A stretch of DNA of 64,000 bases from Polyangia bacterium (lineage in GTDB: Bacteria; Myxococcota_A; Polyangia; Nannocystales; Nannocystaceae), in assembly GCA_030430565.1 (NCBI GenBank), contig JAUIKS010000015.1:62001-126000 (forward strand). The letters are read 5' to 3'. This document shows, piece by piece, positions 25,363 to 35,984 of the stretch. Each line of letters opens with the position of its first letter. The first letter of the stretch is position 1. Below the pieces are notes generated by a model. It was not told the DNA's origin and made no database searches. It was given only the letters and a program-made list of their open reading frames with translations. Position numbers and translations under genes: made by a program.

Positions 25363-27261
25363 TCAAGCGACCGCGCTCGCGCGCCCGGGCTCGGGCCCAG
25401 GCTCGAGCGTGAGCTCGAGCGACGCAGCGAGCGCGAGCAGATCGCTATCCCCCGGAAACCGCCGCAGCGCCGACCGTAGGCACGCGCGGGCCTGATCGCG
25501 GCGCCCCAGGCCAGCGCCGAGCACGAGCGCCTCCTCGCACCAGTCGTCGACCTCGAGCGCGCCGGCGAACGCTCGTCGCAGCGACGCGCGGAGCTCGGCG
25601 GCGCGCTCGAGCCCCGCGATCGTGCGCGCGCGCGTCCGCGCGTGTCGCTCCAGCGCGCCCGCGGTCAGGGTCCGCGCGAGCGCGGGGGTGAAGCGCGACG
25701 CGTCGCGCTCGAGCGCCGCGATCGCGACCTCGAGCAGGCGCTCCCCCGCCGTCGACGCGAGCATGACCCAACGACCCTGTCGCGCGCCGTCGGTCCGCGC
25801 GAGCGCCCGGCCCAGCTCCGCGAGCGCGCGCTCCTCGTCCGGGCGACGCAGCCACGCGTCCGCGAGCGCGAGCCCCCCCTCGCAGCGTCGCCACGGATCC
25901 CGCAGCCACAGGCGCGCCCGCGCGAACGCCTCGTCCGCCTCCGCAGCCGGGATGCGGGCGTCGGCGGCCCGCGCCCGCGCGACCGCGAGCAGCACCTCGC
26001 CGACCTGCACGCGCGCGCTCGGATCGGCCTCCTCGCCGAGCGCCTGCGTGACCGCGACCCCCAGCGGCTCGAGCACGCGCCGCGCCGCCGCGATCTCATC
26101 GCCCGCGTAGAGCGCCTCGCCCCACGCGAGCCGTCGCCACCAGCGCGCGCGGACCGAGCGCTGGGGTCGCTGCGCCCAGTGAGCGAGCCGCGACGCCAAC
26201 ACGCGCAGCTCCCCCGCGCGCGCGAGCGCCAGCGCCAGCGCGCGCCGTGCCGTGAGTTCTTCGGGACAGGCGGTGACCCAGCCCGCGAGCGCCTCCCACG
26301 CGCGCGTCTCGTCGAGCCCGCGCCACAGCGCCACGCGCTCCCGGAGCACCGCGCGACGGGCCCGGGGTCGCAGCCAGCGCAGCGCGTCCACCAGCTCCGC
26401 GTCGTGGTCGCCGAGCGTCTCGACGTCCCCCGCCGCCCTCGCCGCGCGGGCGCGCTCGAGCGTGGTCGCGAGCGCGAAGAATGAAGACGAGGGCGCGGGC
26501 GCGGCGGCCGTCGAGGACGCGGACGGCTCGTCGCGTAGGTCGATCCGAAGCCCGCACGCCCCCACGAGCTCGAGCGCGGCCAAGCAGGCGCCACGGGTCG
26601 CGGGCGGCTTCCAGCCGGCGGCGATCCAGTGCTCCGCCAGCGCGCAGAACACCGGATCGATCGCGAGGCCGATGTCACATGACCCTCGAGACAGCACTGA
26701 GCTCCCCGGCTGCTCGCGGGCCAGCGCGCGCAGCAACCTCCGCCACAGCGACGCGCCCTCGCCGGCGAGCGGGCCGAGGGCCGCGAGCGCGGTCGGGCGC
26801 AGCGTGACCTCGGGGCCGCGGGTCGCGACCTCCAAGCTCACCAGCAGCACGACCCACGCGTCGGGCTCCCCGACGCGCTCCAGCTCCAGCTCTACTTCAA
26901 GCTCGTTCGTCCCCAACGCGACCAGCGCGGCGCGCTCGATCCGCGCGGGCGCTCCGGCGCCCCGCGGCAGCACGCGCCCCTCGAGCAGCTCCAGCGCGCG
27001 CTCGCGCAGCGCTCGACCTGTCCACTCGACCACAACCCGCGACGCGCGACAGCGGCGCTGGCGAAACTCGAGCACATCACCGCTCCAGTCCAGCGGGAAC
27101 GAGACGCCGGTGACCTCGACCTCGTAGCGCGCGAGCCGAACGCCCCCGGGCAGCTCCCGCGGCGCGCCGACGATCCACAGCGCGCCCTCCTCGAAGCGAA
27201 GCGAGAGCCCGCCGGACCAGGCCGCCGCCCCCGTCACCTCGTCGAGCAGCGCGCGCGTCAC
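25363..27261 (-). CDS. Large Arg/Ala/Leu-rich helical (TPR-like) protein of unknown function
   Basis: A 632-residue protein with GTG start at 27261, 24 bp after the PpiD-like gene, hence probably in its operon. The first 190 residues are beta-rich (GLSLRFEEGALWIVG, ELEVELELERVGEPDAWVVLLVSLEVATRGPEV, cut as separate pieces). From about residue 275 it consists of antiparallel-helix repeats resembling TPR/SEL1 (ERARAARAAGDVETLGDHD, ELTARRALALALARAGELRVL, ARACLRSALRRFPGDSDLLALAAS). No signal peptide or membrane segment is obvious. TPR-like regions bind other proteins. I do not recognise a named family. Confidence 0.65.
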   Translation of the reverse strand: MTRALLDEVTGAAAWSGGLSLRFEEGALWIVGAPRELPGGVRLARYEVEVTGVSFPLDWSGDVLEFRQRRCRASRVVVEWTGRALRERALELLEGRVLPRGAGAPARIERAALVALGTNELEVELELERVGEPDAWVVLLVSLEVATRGPEVTLRPTALAALGPLAGEGASLWRRLLRALAREQPGSSVLSRGSCDIGLAIDPVFCALAEHWIAAGWKPPATRGACLAALELVGACGLRIDLRDEPSASSTAAAPAPSSSFFALATTLERARAARAAGDVETLGDHDAELVDALRWLRPRARRAVLRERVALWRGLDETRAWEALAGWVTACPEELTARRALALALARAGELRVLASRLAHWAQRPQRSVRARWWRRLAWGEALYAGDEIAAARRVLEPLGVAVTQALGEEADPSARVQVGEVLLAVARARAADARIPAAEADEAFARARLWLRDPWRRCEGGLALADAWLRRPDEERALAELGRALARTDGARQGRWVMLASTAGERLLEVAIAALERDASRFTPALARTLTAGALERHARTRARTIAGLERAAELRASLRRAFAGALEVDDWCEEALVLGAGLGRRDQARACLRSALRRFPGDSDLLALAASLELTLEPGPEPGRASAVA

Positions 27262-27285
27262 GTGCCCTTACGTTGATGCTGCCGG

Positions 27286-29133
27286 CTAGCGCCCGATGCC
27301 GCGGCTGAGGGCCTCGAGCCCGCCGAGCCGCAGGAAGCTGCCGCGCATCCCGACGCGATCACACATCGAGTAGGGACGCAGCTGACGCACGCCGTTCTCG
27401 TCGACGTTGAGGTTGGTGTCGTAGGTGACGAGGCGCTTGATCTTGTCCTGCACCGGGACGATCTGGCCCTTGCCCTTGGCCTCGAGGCAGCGCGTCTTGG
27501 CGAACCAGGAGTTGAGGCGAACCGCCTTCGTGGTCGCCAGCTCGGTGTAGAGATCCGCGCGCGCCTCCTGGTAGCCCTCATCCGAGGCCGACTCCTTGCG
27601 CTCGACGCCGGCGATGATGATGCCGTCGTTGGTCGTGAACACCGTGTCGATGACCTCGGCCTTCTCGTCGGCGTCCCAGGCCGCGTTCGTCAGCTCCGGC
27701 TGCGGACCGATCCCCGGGATCGAGGCGCCCTTACCGAACAACCCGGTCACGCGGACCCGCGGACCGTCGCCGCTCGCTGAGCCCGCCGCCCCGCCGCCCA
27801 CCGGCAGCTCGTCGATCCCGCCGCTGAGCGACTCCTCGCCGAGCGCGTTCTTCCCCGAGAACAGCTCGTCGAGCTGCTTGCCGTCGTCCTTGATCTTGAG
27901 CAGCGCCTCCTCAGCGGCCTGCTTCGCGAGGTTCTTGCCGCCCTCGTCCATCAACGCCTCGGTCGCCAGCTCGCGCAGCGCGTCCTCCTCGGCGACATCG
28001 CCCTCGCGCATGCTGTCGACCTTGATCACGTAGAACGCGGCGTCGCTCTCGACCACGGCCGAGGTCTGCCCGACCCCCAGCGTCAGCGCGGTCTCGTCGA
28101 CGATCGCCTCGAGGCCGGTGCCGGTGCCCTCGAGGCTGACCCAGCCGTAGTCGCCGCCGCGACGCGCGGTGCTGGGATCATCGGAGACCTCGCGGGCCAC
28201 CGCGCGGAAGTCCTGCTCGGCGAGCGCCGTCACGGCGCCGTCGATCTTCGCCTTCGCGGCCGCGAGCGCCTCGGCGTGCTTCGCGGTCGCCTCGGCGTCA
28301 GCGCCCTCCTCGAGCGCGGCCGGCTTCTGCACACGAATGAGGCGCAGCCGGACCTGCTTGGGCAGCTTCGTGAAGCGCACGCCCTGCGACTCGAACTGCC
28401 GCTTCAGCTCCTCTTTGTGGCTCGCCACGTACGCGTCGATGTCCTCCGGCGTCGGGTCCACGAGGTCCGCGTAGTACGCGCTCTGAAACCGCACGTAGCG
28501 CAGCGAGAGCTTGTTGGCGCGCTCCTCGTAGACGCGACGCAGCTCGGCCTCCGAGACCACCGCGCTGCTCGTGATCAGGTCACGCACGGTCCGCGCCAGG
28601 ATCTCCTGGCGCTGCACCTCGAGGAAGTCGCGCTCGTTGGTCTGCAGGCTCACCAGCCAGCGCTTGAAGATGTCGTAGTTGAAGCGGTCGAGCCACAGGA
28701 AGGTGTCGCCCAGCACGATGATCTCGCCGTCCGCGGTCTGGTCCTCCGCGTCCGAGACATCGGTGTTGAGCCCCAGCTCGTTGGCGGCGTTGACGAGCAC
28801 GTGGCGCTCGATGATCGCGTCGAGGGTCTCCTCCTTGACGCCCATCATCTCCATCACTTTCTTGTCGCTCTTCGGGATCTTGACGTAGGGCGACATCTGC
28901 AGGGCGGCGAACTGATAGTTGTAGTCCTGCATCTGGATCGACTCGCCGAACGCCTTGACGAGCGGTTGACGGCCGAACGAGATCGCGTCGCTGGGGAGAC
29001 CGAAGCTCAGGCCGAACGCGAGGCCCAGGATGATGAGGATCGTCCACAGACCGATCTGCTTGATGCCGAAGCCGCCGCCATCGCTGCTCTCATCAGTTTT
29101 TGCGCCGCTGTTTTCGCCGCTTTTATCGCTCAT
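27286..29133 (-). CDS. PpiD/SurA-like membrane-anchored peptidyl-prolyl isomerase
   Basis: A 615-residue protein read from ATG 29133. One N-terminal membrane segment (about 25-45, IGLWTILIILGLAFGLSFG) is followed by SurA-N-like helices (VMEMMGVKEETLDAIIERHVL, then a swap of helices around 130-240), and a parvulin domain (about 255-390: QVRLRLIRVQKP, FRAVAREVSDDPSTARRGGDYGWV, AAFYVIKVDSM). The arrangement is that of PpiD: anchored at the inner membrane and folding exported proteins in the periplasm. A C-terminal part (to 615) has no clear match. The first ATG (29172) gives an unlikely extension. The TPR-like gene follows after 24 bp. Confidence 0.82.
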   Translation of the reverse strand: MSDKSGENSGAKTDESSDGGGFGIKQIGLWTILIILGLAFGLSFGLPSDAISFGRQPLVKAFGESIQMQDYNYQFAALQMSPYVKIPKSDKKVMEMMGVKEETLDAIIERHVLVNAANELGLNTDVSDAEDQTADGEIIVLGDTFLWLDRFNYDIFKRWLVSLQTNERDFLEVQRQEILARTVRDLITSSAVVSEAELRRVYEERANKLSLRYVRFQSAYYADLVDPTPEDIDAYVASHKEELKRQFESQGVRFTKLPKQVRLRLIRVQKPAALEEGADAEATAKHAEALAAAKAKIDGAVTALAEQDFRAVAREVSDDPSTARRGGDYGWVSLEGTGTGLEAIVDETALTLGVGQTSAVVESDAAFYVIKVDSMREGDVAEEDALRELATEALMDEGGKNLAKQAAEEALLKIKDDGKQLDELFSGKNALGEESLSGGIDELPVGGGAAGSASGDGPRVRVTGLFGKGASIPGIGPQPELTNAAWDADEKAEVIDTVFTTNDGIIIAGVERKESASDEGYQEARADLYTELATTKAVRLNSWFAKTRCLEAKGKGQIVPVQDKIKRLVTYDTNLNVDENGVRQLRPYSMCDRVGMRGSFLRLGGLEALSRGIGR

Positions 29134-29747
29134 AAGCCTGGCGAAAGTACCCTCCGACCCAGCGGCGGGCAAAACCGATCACCGATTCGTCGGCGCGAAA
29201 TACGCGACACGCGTCATGCGTTGCCTACCGCACCCTCTGATTCACACCAGGAACATTTGGCGCCCTCTGCGCAACTTCGTTCGAATCGACGGGCGAGATC
29301 GCCGGCCGGCTGGCCGGAACGTGTGAAAAAGCACTCAACCCCTCGAAAATGCTCACAATTATCGCCACGATCCCGACCGACCCGCTTGCCGGCCGCGTGT
29401 CTGCGGATGTATTCGTGAGCAGTTTCGACAATTCGCCGACCAAATCGCGCCGGTTCGCCCGAATTCATCGGTCACGCGACCCGCTCGCTCGGCTCCGCTC
29501 TGGCGTCTGCTTTCACGCATCGGGCCCAGGGCTCACAATAGCAACATGCCGGCGACCCGGCCCTGGCGGCCACGCAACACGGACCTGCGCGAGCAGCGTT
29601 CGCGCTGACTCCGCTCCTCATCACCAACGCACTCCTCCTGTCTCCCGGACCTGACGTCCTGCAGCGACGTCACCTTTCTCCGCCACCGTTCTCCGCAGCT
29701 CTCTCCGCCGCGAAACCACCGGCTTCTCGTCCAAGGCGCGCACCCGA
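29134..29747. other. 614-bp region upstream of mreB
   Basis: Divergent gap between the PpiD-like gene (-) and mreB (+). It contains AT-richer pockets (29090-29140, 29340-29360) and no open frame with family features. The mreB operon promoter and a long leader must be here, but I could not single out a convincing -35/-10 pair. Confidence 0.5.
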
Positions 29748-30785
<1,038 letters not shown>

Positions 30786-30799
30786 GGTAGCCGCAGGCC

Positions 30800-31687
30800 A
30801 TGGCCCCGTCCCTGAGAAGCGTCCGCAACGCGCTGCTGATCGTCGGTCTGCTGCTGCTCCCGCTGCTGCTGCTGCGCAGCGCGATGCAGGACCCGCGCGA
30901 GCTCAGCGGCTTCGATCGCGCCGTCCGGCGGATCGGCGGGCCGCTCGAGGCCGGCGTCAGCTACTCCGCGCGCACCGTCGGCAGCTTCTTCGAGCGCTGG
31001 CTGCTGCAGGCGCGGCTGCAGGACGAGAACACCTCCCTGCTCGCCGAGAACCGCGAGCTGCGCCTGCGGATGCGCGCGCTCATGCGGGTCGAGGACGAGA
31101 ACCGCGAGTTCCGGCGCGCGCTGCAGCTGCGCGAGCGCGTGCCCGAGGACCTGCTCGCCGCCGCGGTCATCGGCGTCGAGCACTCGCCGTTCTTCCGCGC
31201 GCTCAAGCTGCAGATCGACCGCGGGCAGGCGTATGTCGCAACGGACATGGCGGTGATCGCCGACACCGGCGTCGTCGGTCGCGTTGAAAAAACCTCCGAC
31301 AGCCACTCCGACATCGTGCTGCTCACCGATCCGCGCAGCAAGCTCGCGGTCGAGGTCGCGCGCACGCGGGCGCCCGGCATCGTCGTCGGCGCCGGCGAGG
31401 ACCTGCTGAGCGCGCAGATCATCCCCTCGGACGACCCCGTCGTCGTCGGCGACATGATCCAGACCAGCGGCGCCGACAAGCTGTTCCCGCGCGGGCACCC
31501 GGTCGGGCAGGTCGTCAAGGTCGAGCAGCTGGTCGGCGATCAGCAGCGCATCGACGTCGTCCCCGCCGTCCGCTTCGACCGCCTCTCGATGGTCTGGGTC
31601 GTGCTCTCCGGCGCGCCCGCGCCCGACCCCGACGCCGAGCTGCGGCCCGCGCCCGTCGCCGCCCGCGGGCTGCAGCCGATTCACTGA
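30800..31687 (+). CDS. mreC: Rod-shape protein MreC
   Basis: A 295-residue protein: N-terminal membrane segment (NALLIVGLLLLPLLLLRSAM), a coiled coil (about 70-115, RLQDENTSLLAENRELRLRMR), then the beta-barrel MreC domain (AAVIGVEHSPFFRALKLQIDRG, VIADTGVVGRVEKTSD, VVVGDMIQTSGADKLFPRGHPVGQV, given in pieces). It acts as a periplasmic scaffold linking MreB to the penicillin-binding protein. It follows mreB by 14 bp and precedes mreD. Confidence 0.96.
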   Translation: MAPSLRSVRNALLIVGLLLLPLLLLRSAMQDPRELSGFDRAVRRIGGPLEAGVSYSARTVGSFFERWLLQARLQDENTSLLAENRELRLRMRALMRVEDENREFRRALQLRERVPEDLLAAAVIGVEHSPFFRALKLQIDRGQAYVATDMAVIADTGVVGRVEKTSDSHSDIVLLTDPRSKLAVEVARTRAPGIVVGAGEDLLSAQIIPSDDPVVVGDMIQTSGADKLFPRGHPVGQVVKVEQLVGDQQRIDVVPAVRFDRLSMVWVVLSGAPAPDPDAELRPAPVAARGLQPIH

Positions 31688-31711
31688 TCCTCCATCGCCG
31701 CTACGACGACC

Positions 31712-32395
31712 ATGCTCCGCGCCACGCTCTACATCGCCGTCGGCTGGCTGCTGATCGCCGTCGTCGCGGGGCTCGGGCACAGCCTCGGGCTGACCGTGAT
31801 GCTCCCCGCGAGCTCCGTCGTCGTGCTCACCCACATGGCGTTCTCGAGCGGCGCGGCCGGCGAGCTCGAGGGCGAAGACGAGCGACCCGCCGGGATCCAC
31901 CGCCCGCCGCTGGCCGCCGATCTCGCGGTCGCGCTGACCCTCGGCTACCTCGAAGATGTCCACCAAGGGCACCTCTCCGGCACCCTGAGCCTGGCCCACG
32001 GCCTCACCTTCTTGGTGCTCCGCTGGGCCAGCTACCGGATCGCTATCGACCGGCTCGGCGCGCGCACCGTCGTCACGCTGATCGCGGCCGCGCTCGTCGA
32101 CCTCCTGACCGCGTCGATCCTCGTCCTCATCGCGCCCGGGCTCGGTCTCGATCGCGCGGGCTTCATCGCGAGCGCGACGGCGGGGCTGCACTGGCACGTG
32201 CTCGCCACGGGGCTCGCCATGCCCGCCATCTGGTTCACGCTCGAGGCGGTCTTCAGGGCCAGCAGGCGCGTCCAGAACGTCTCGCGCCCCGTCAGCACCG
32301 CCAGCACGCTGATCCGCAGCGGCGTGCGCTCGCGGCGGCCGCCGGCGATGCCGCGGCGTGAGCCGAGCCCGCGAAGACCGGCGCCGCGCGAGTGA
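31712..32395 (+). CDS. mreD: MreD-like rod-shape membrane protein
   Basis: A 227-residue membrane protein in the mreD position, 24 bp after mreC. About five or six hydrophobic segments (TLYIAVGWLLIAVVAGLG, VALTLGYLEDVHQG, ARTVVTLIAAALVDLLTA, LHWHVLATGLAMPAIWF). The ADLAVALTLGYLEDVHQGHL region matches the conserved 'LGxxxD' area of MreD. A basic, Arg-rich C-terminal tail of about 40 residues is longer than in typical MreD. The identification depends partly on gene order. Confidence 0.85.
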   Translation: MLRATLYIAVGWLLIAVVAGLGHSLGLTVMLPASSVVVLTHMAFSSGAAGELEGEDERPAGIHRPPLAADLAVALTLGYLEDVHQGHLSGTLSLAHGLTFLVLRWASYRIAIDRLGARTVVTLIAAALVDLLTASILVLIAPGLGLDRAGFIASATAGLHWHVLATGLAMPAIWFTLEAVFRASRRVQNVSRPVSTASTLIRSGVRSRRPPAMPRREPSPRRPAPRE

Positions 32396-32461
32396 CCGTC
32401 CTACAATCTCCCGACCGCCCGGTGTAGCGAATCACCGGCCGCCGCCCCGCGTACCGCCTCC

Positions 32462-34561
32462 GTGAGCAACATTCACAAGCCCGAGGACCTCCGCAACCTC
32501 AAGCCGCGCCTGCAGGCGATGGTGGTCGTGGTCATGGTCGCCTTCACGGTCCTGCTCGGGCGACTGTGTCAGCTGCAGGTCCTCGACGGCGATCACTACG
32601 CGCGCCGGGCCGAGCGCAACTTCGTCGACGAGGTCGTCGTCGAGGCTCCGCGCGGCCGCATCTTCGACGCCCGCAGCCGCCCACTCGCGACCAACCGCCC
32701 CGCGTACACGCTCTACATCACGCCGCGCCCGCGCGTCATGGAGGAGTCCGACGAGCCCGGCGCGCCGCGGGCCGGCACGCGCGTGCCCATCGACGACGAC
32801 TCGATCGACGAGCTCGCCGGGCTGATCGACTTCGTCGACGACGACGACCACGCCCAATTCCTCGACAAGATCCGCTCGCGGCGTGACGACAAGGTCAACG
32901 GCATCTACTCGACCGCGATCCGCAGCAACCTCAGCTGGGACGAGTACGCGCAGATCACCGCGCGCGAGAGCTCGCTCGGCCACTGGGTCGAGATCCGCGA
33001 GTCCGCGCGCCGGTTCTACCCGCGCGGGGCGCTGACCGCCTTCGTCACCGGCTACGTCGGCGAGATCACGCCCGAGGGCCTCGAGAAAGCGCGCGGCAGC
33101 TACCGCCCCGGAGACCGGGTCGGAAAGACAGGCATCGAGCGGCAGTGGGAGAACTACCTGCGCGGACGTCTCGGCAAGCGCTCGCGGGTCGTCGACGCCC
33201 GTCGCCGCGCCGTCGCCGATCCCCCGCCGGGGGCCCTCGCCGCGCTCCCCCCCGACGAGGACCCGATCCCCGGTCAGGACATCTACCTGACCCTTGACCT
33301 CGATCTGCAGCGCGCCGCCCAGGTCGCGTTTGAGGGCGTGCACGCCGGCGCCGTCGTGGCCCTCGAGCCCGACACCGGCAAGATCCTGGCGATGCTCTCG
33401 ATCCCCGCGATCGACCCCAACCACTGGCAGCAGCCGATCCCGCGCGAGCGCTACCAGGAGTGGGTCACGAGCCCCTTCAAGCCCTTCATCGACCGGACGA
33501 TCCAAGAGCACTTCTTCCCCGGCTCGACCTACAAGGTCGTCTCGGCGCTCGCGGCCCTCTCCGACCCGACCTTCGACCCCGAGCGCGAGATCCCCTGCGA
33601 GCGCTTCGTCCGCTACGGCGGTCGCAAGTTCAAGTGCACCCACAAGCACGGCCCCGTCGACCTGCACCAGGCGCTCGTGCAGTCGTGCAACGTCTACTTC
33701 TACACCCTCGCGATGGAGGAGATCTTAACCCTCGATCGCATGGAGACCTTCGCCCGCCGCCTCGGCCTCGGCGAGCGCACCGGCCTCGGGCTCAACTCCG
33801 AGGTCAAGGGCCGCATCCCGACCGAGGCCTTCGAGGCCCGCGAGGGCACCTACCAGCGCGGCGTTCGCCTCAACAGCGCGATCGGTCAGGGCAACGTGAC
33901 CGCGACCGTGCTGCAGATCGCGGTGCTCTACGGCGCGCTCGCCAACGGCGGGCACGTCATGACGCCCTACCTCGTCGACCGCATCGAGACCCACGACCGC
34001 AAGCTCGTGTTCAAGAGCGACCCGCAGCAGCGCTCGGGCCTGGAGCCGCTGTCGAGCTTCGACCGCAACCGCATCCACTCGGCGCTGATCGGCGTCGTCA
34101 ACGACGAAGTCGGCACCGCCAACAGCGAGCGCCTCGAGACCGTGATGGTCGCCGGCAAGACCGGCACCGCCCAGGTCGCCGCGCTCGACCGCCGGCGCAA
34201 GCGCAAGAAGAAAGACGACGAGCTCGAGATCGAGGGCTGGGACACGACCAAAGACCACGCGTGGTTCGCCGGCTACGCCCCCGCCAATAACCCCAAGATC
34301 GCCGTCGCCGCGCTGGTCGAGCACGGGGGCGTCGGCGCCGACGCGGCCGCGCCGATCGTCATGCACGTCATCGACACCTACCTCGCCAGCCTCGAGCAGC
34401 AAAAGCCCGACCAGGCGCGGCCGCGGCGTCCCGCCGGCGTCCCGCCGCCCTTGCCCGGCCAGCGGCGGCCCAACGACGGCGTGTCGAACCGCCCCGAGTA
34501 CGACGAAGACAACGACCCCGCCGTGCCGACGGGCGACAAGAACGGGGAGGAGCAGCGATGA
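32462..34561 (+). CDS. mrdA: Penicillin-binding protein 2 (elongasome transpeptidase)
   Basis: A 699-residue class B PBP with GTG start at 32462. Membrane anchor at about 20-38 (AMVVVVMVAFTVLLGRL), then the pedestal domain (EAPRGRIFDARSRPLATNRPAY; RRFYPRGALTAFVTGYVGEI), then the transpeptidase: nucleophile Ser355 in PGSTYK, Ser408-Cys-Asn410, and Lys566-Thr-Gly. It cross-links lateral peptidoglycan with RodA as its glycosyltransferase. A C-terminal Pro/Arg/Asp-rich extension of about 55 residues is unusual. Its stop overlaps the rodA start by 4 bp (ATGA), implying translational coupling. Confidence 0.97.
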   Translation: MSNIHKPEDLRNLKPRLQAMVVVVMVAFTVLLGRLCQLQVLDGDHYARRAERNFVDEVVVEAPRGRIFDARSRPLATNRPAYTLYITPRPRVMEESDEPGAPRAGTRVPIDDDSIDELAGLIDFVDDDDHAQFLDKIRSRRDDKVNGIYSTAIRSNLSWDEYAQITARESSLGHWVEIRESARRFYPRGALTAFVTGYVGEITPEGLEKARGSYRPGDRVGKTGIERQWENYLRGRLGKRSRVVDARRRAVADPPPGALAALPPDEDPIPGQDIYLTLDLDLQRAAQVAFEGVHAGAVVALEPDTGKILAMLSIPAIDPNHWQQPIPRERYQEWVTSPFKPFIDRTIQEHFFPGSTYKVVSALAALSDPTFDPEREIPCERFVRYGGRKFKCTHKHGPVDLHQALVQSCNVYFYTLAMEEILTLDRMETFARRLGLGERTGLGLNSEVKGRIPTEAFEAREGTYQRGVRLNSAIGQGNVTATVLQIAVLYGALANGGHVMTPYLVDRIETHDRKLVFKSDPQQRSGLEPLSSFDRNRIHSALIGVVNDEVGTANSERLETVMVAGKTGTAQVAALDRRRKRKKKDDELEIEGWDTTKDHAWFAGYAPANNPKIAVAALVEHGGVGADAAAPIVMHVIDTYLASLEQQKPDQARPRRPAGVPPPLPGQRRPNDGVSNRPEYDEDNDPAVPTGDKNGEEQR

Positions 34562-35685
34562 GCCGCCGCCGCGATCAGACCCTCGGCGCCCCGCCCTCGC
34601 TGATCGGCCGCCTCGTCCGCTCGGTCGACTGGTTCGTCGTCATCCTGACGATCGGCGTCGTCGCGCTCTCGATGATCAACCTCAACAGCGCCGGCGCCGG
34701 GACCTGGAGCGGCAAGGTCATGAGCCAGGGGCGCTGGGTCGTGCTCGGCTCGATCGCCGCGGTCATCGTCGGCGCGCTCAACTACCGCGTCGTCTACCGC
34801 CTCGCCTACATCGCCTACGCCGCCGGCATCGGCCTCCTCGCGCTCGTGCCCTTGATCGGCATCAAGCGCAACGACGCGCGCCGCTGGCTCGGCATCGGCG
34901 ATTACCAGTTCCAGCCCTCCGAGCTGATGAAGGTGCTGGTCGTCATCGTCTTGGCGCGCTACCTCCACGACCTCCCGCGCGGGCGCAAAGACCGTCCGCT
35001 CGACATGCTCGTGCCCTTCGGGATCATCGGCCTGCCGGTCTCCTTCATCATCGTCCAGCCCGACCTCAGCACCAGCATCATCTGCATCCTGATCGGGACC
35101 TCCGTCATCGCGCTCACGCGGCTCTCGCTGCGCACGATCCTGACGCTGCTGAGCACCGGCCTCGTGCTGTTCACGCTCGGCTGGATCTCGTTCATGCGCG
35201 ACTACCAGCGCTCGCGCATCGACGTCTGGCTCAACCCCGAGGCCTACGCCGACGACGAGGGCTACCAGACCATCCAGGCGATCACGAGCGTCGGCAACGG
35301 CGGCTTCTTCGGGCGCGGCGTCGGGCAGGGCACCCAGAACAAGCTCGGCTTCCTGCCCTACGGCGAGACCGACTTCCCCTTCGCCGTGTTCGCCGAGGAG
35401 TGGGGCTTCGCCGGCTGCGCGCTCGGTCTCTCGCTGTTTCTGTGCCTGATCCTGTGGTCGCTCAACGTCGCCTCGCGCGCGCGCGACCGCTTCGCCGCGC
35501 TGCTCGCCGTCGGCGTCGCCGCGCTGTTCTTCTGGCACGTGATCATCAACATCGGCATGGTGCTGCAGCTGCTCCCGGTCACCGGCGTGACGCTGCCCTT
35601 CTTCAGCGTCGGCGGCTCAAACGCGCTCACGCTGATGATCGGGATCGGCCTGCTGCTCAGCGTCAGCCGCGAGCGCAAGCGCTAG
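34558..35685 (+). CDS. rodA: SEDS peptidoglycan glycosyltransferase RodA
   Basis: A 375-residue SEDS protein with about ten membrane segments. Key motifs: RRWLGIGDYQFQPSELMKVL, PDLSTSIICILIG, YQTIQAITSVGNGGFFGRGVGQGTQNKLGFLPYGETDFPFAVFAEEWGF (the conserved catalytic loop, at about 235-285, given here in full context only as landmarks) and LPVTGVTLPFFSVGGSN. It polymerises lipid II with PBP2, whose gene it overlaps. It is the last gene of the shape operon, followed by a hairpin terminator. Confidence 0.97.
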   Translation: MSRRRDQTLGAPPSLIGRLVRSVDWFVVILTIGVVALSMINLNSAGAGTWSGKVMSQGRWVVLGSIAAVIVGALNYRVVYRLAYIAYAAGIGLLALVPLIGIKRNDARRWLGIGDYQFQPSELMKVLVVIVLARYLHDLPRGRKDRPLDMLVPFGIIGLPVSFIIVQPDLSTSIICILIGTSVIALTRLSLRTILTLLSTGLVLFTLGWISFMRDYQRSRIDVWLNPEAYADDEGYQTIQAITSVGNGGFFGRGVGQGTQNKLGFLPYGETDFPFAVFAEEWGFAGCALGLSLFLCLILWSLNVASRARDRFAALLAVGVAALFFWHVIINIGMVLQLLPVTGVTLPFFSVGGSNALTLMIGIGLLLSVSRERKR

Positions 35686-35700
35686 CGCGATCATTTCCGA

Positions 35701-35724
35701 ACATGTCTGCTTAGACATGTATTT
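35701..35724 (+). terminator. Hairpin after the mre-mrdA-rodA operon
   Basis: ACATGTCT and AGACATGT (35701-35708 and 35713-35720) form a perfect 8-bp stem with a GCTT loop, followed by ATTTT, 16 bp after the rodA stop. Good candidate for the operon terminator; it also contains copy 1 of the 18-bp motif. Confidence 0.6.
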
Positions 35725-35949
35725 TCGCTCGCGGCGCGCCCGCGCCCGCCCGCGCGCGAGCGTCCGCGAGCCCGCGCGGCGCGGCGCGCTACCATGCACA
35801 TTGAGACATACTCCCGCGCGCTCGCGCGTGCTGCCCCCAGCGAGCGCGCGCGAGCCCGATCCAGCGCGCGAACTCTCCCGCCAAAAATCCGGCCGGCTGG
35901 ACTACACTCGTGACGAGGCCCGCGGTTCAAACATGCTCCTTCAGGCATG
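35702..35949. repeat. Three copies of an 18-bp motif before the recombinase gene
   Basis: CATGTCTGCTTAGACATG (35702-35719), CATGCACATTGAGACATA (35793-35810) and CATGCTCCTTCAGGCATG (35932-35949) share CATG-N5-TT-N-AG-N-CAT. Copies 1 and 3 are nearly palindromic. They span the whole gap between rodA and the recombinase. Candidate recombinase or regulator binding sites. Confidence 0.55.
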
Positions 35950-35956
35950 TTTTTTT
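35929..35956 (+). terminator. Hairpin with T-run just upstream of the recombinase
   Basis: AAACATGC and GCATGTTT (35929-35936, 35945-35952) form an 8-bp stem with an 8-nt loop and a run of seven T. It ends about 29 bp before the recombinase start, so it is either an intrinsic terminator or an attenuator limiting recombinase expression. Confidence 0.55.
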
Positions 35957-35984
35957 GAAAGAGCCCGCCGCGGGCGACCCGCCG

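Noticed and set aside
29134..29747. Riboswitch or structured leader before mreB
   Set aside because: No known riboswitch core or conserved helix set could be recognised by eye; only an ordinary long gap is claimed.
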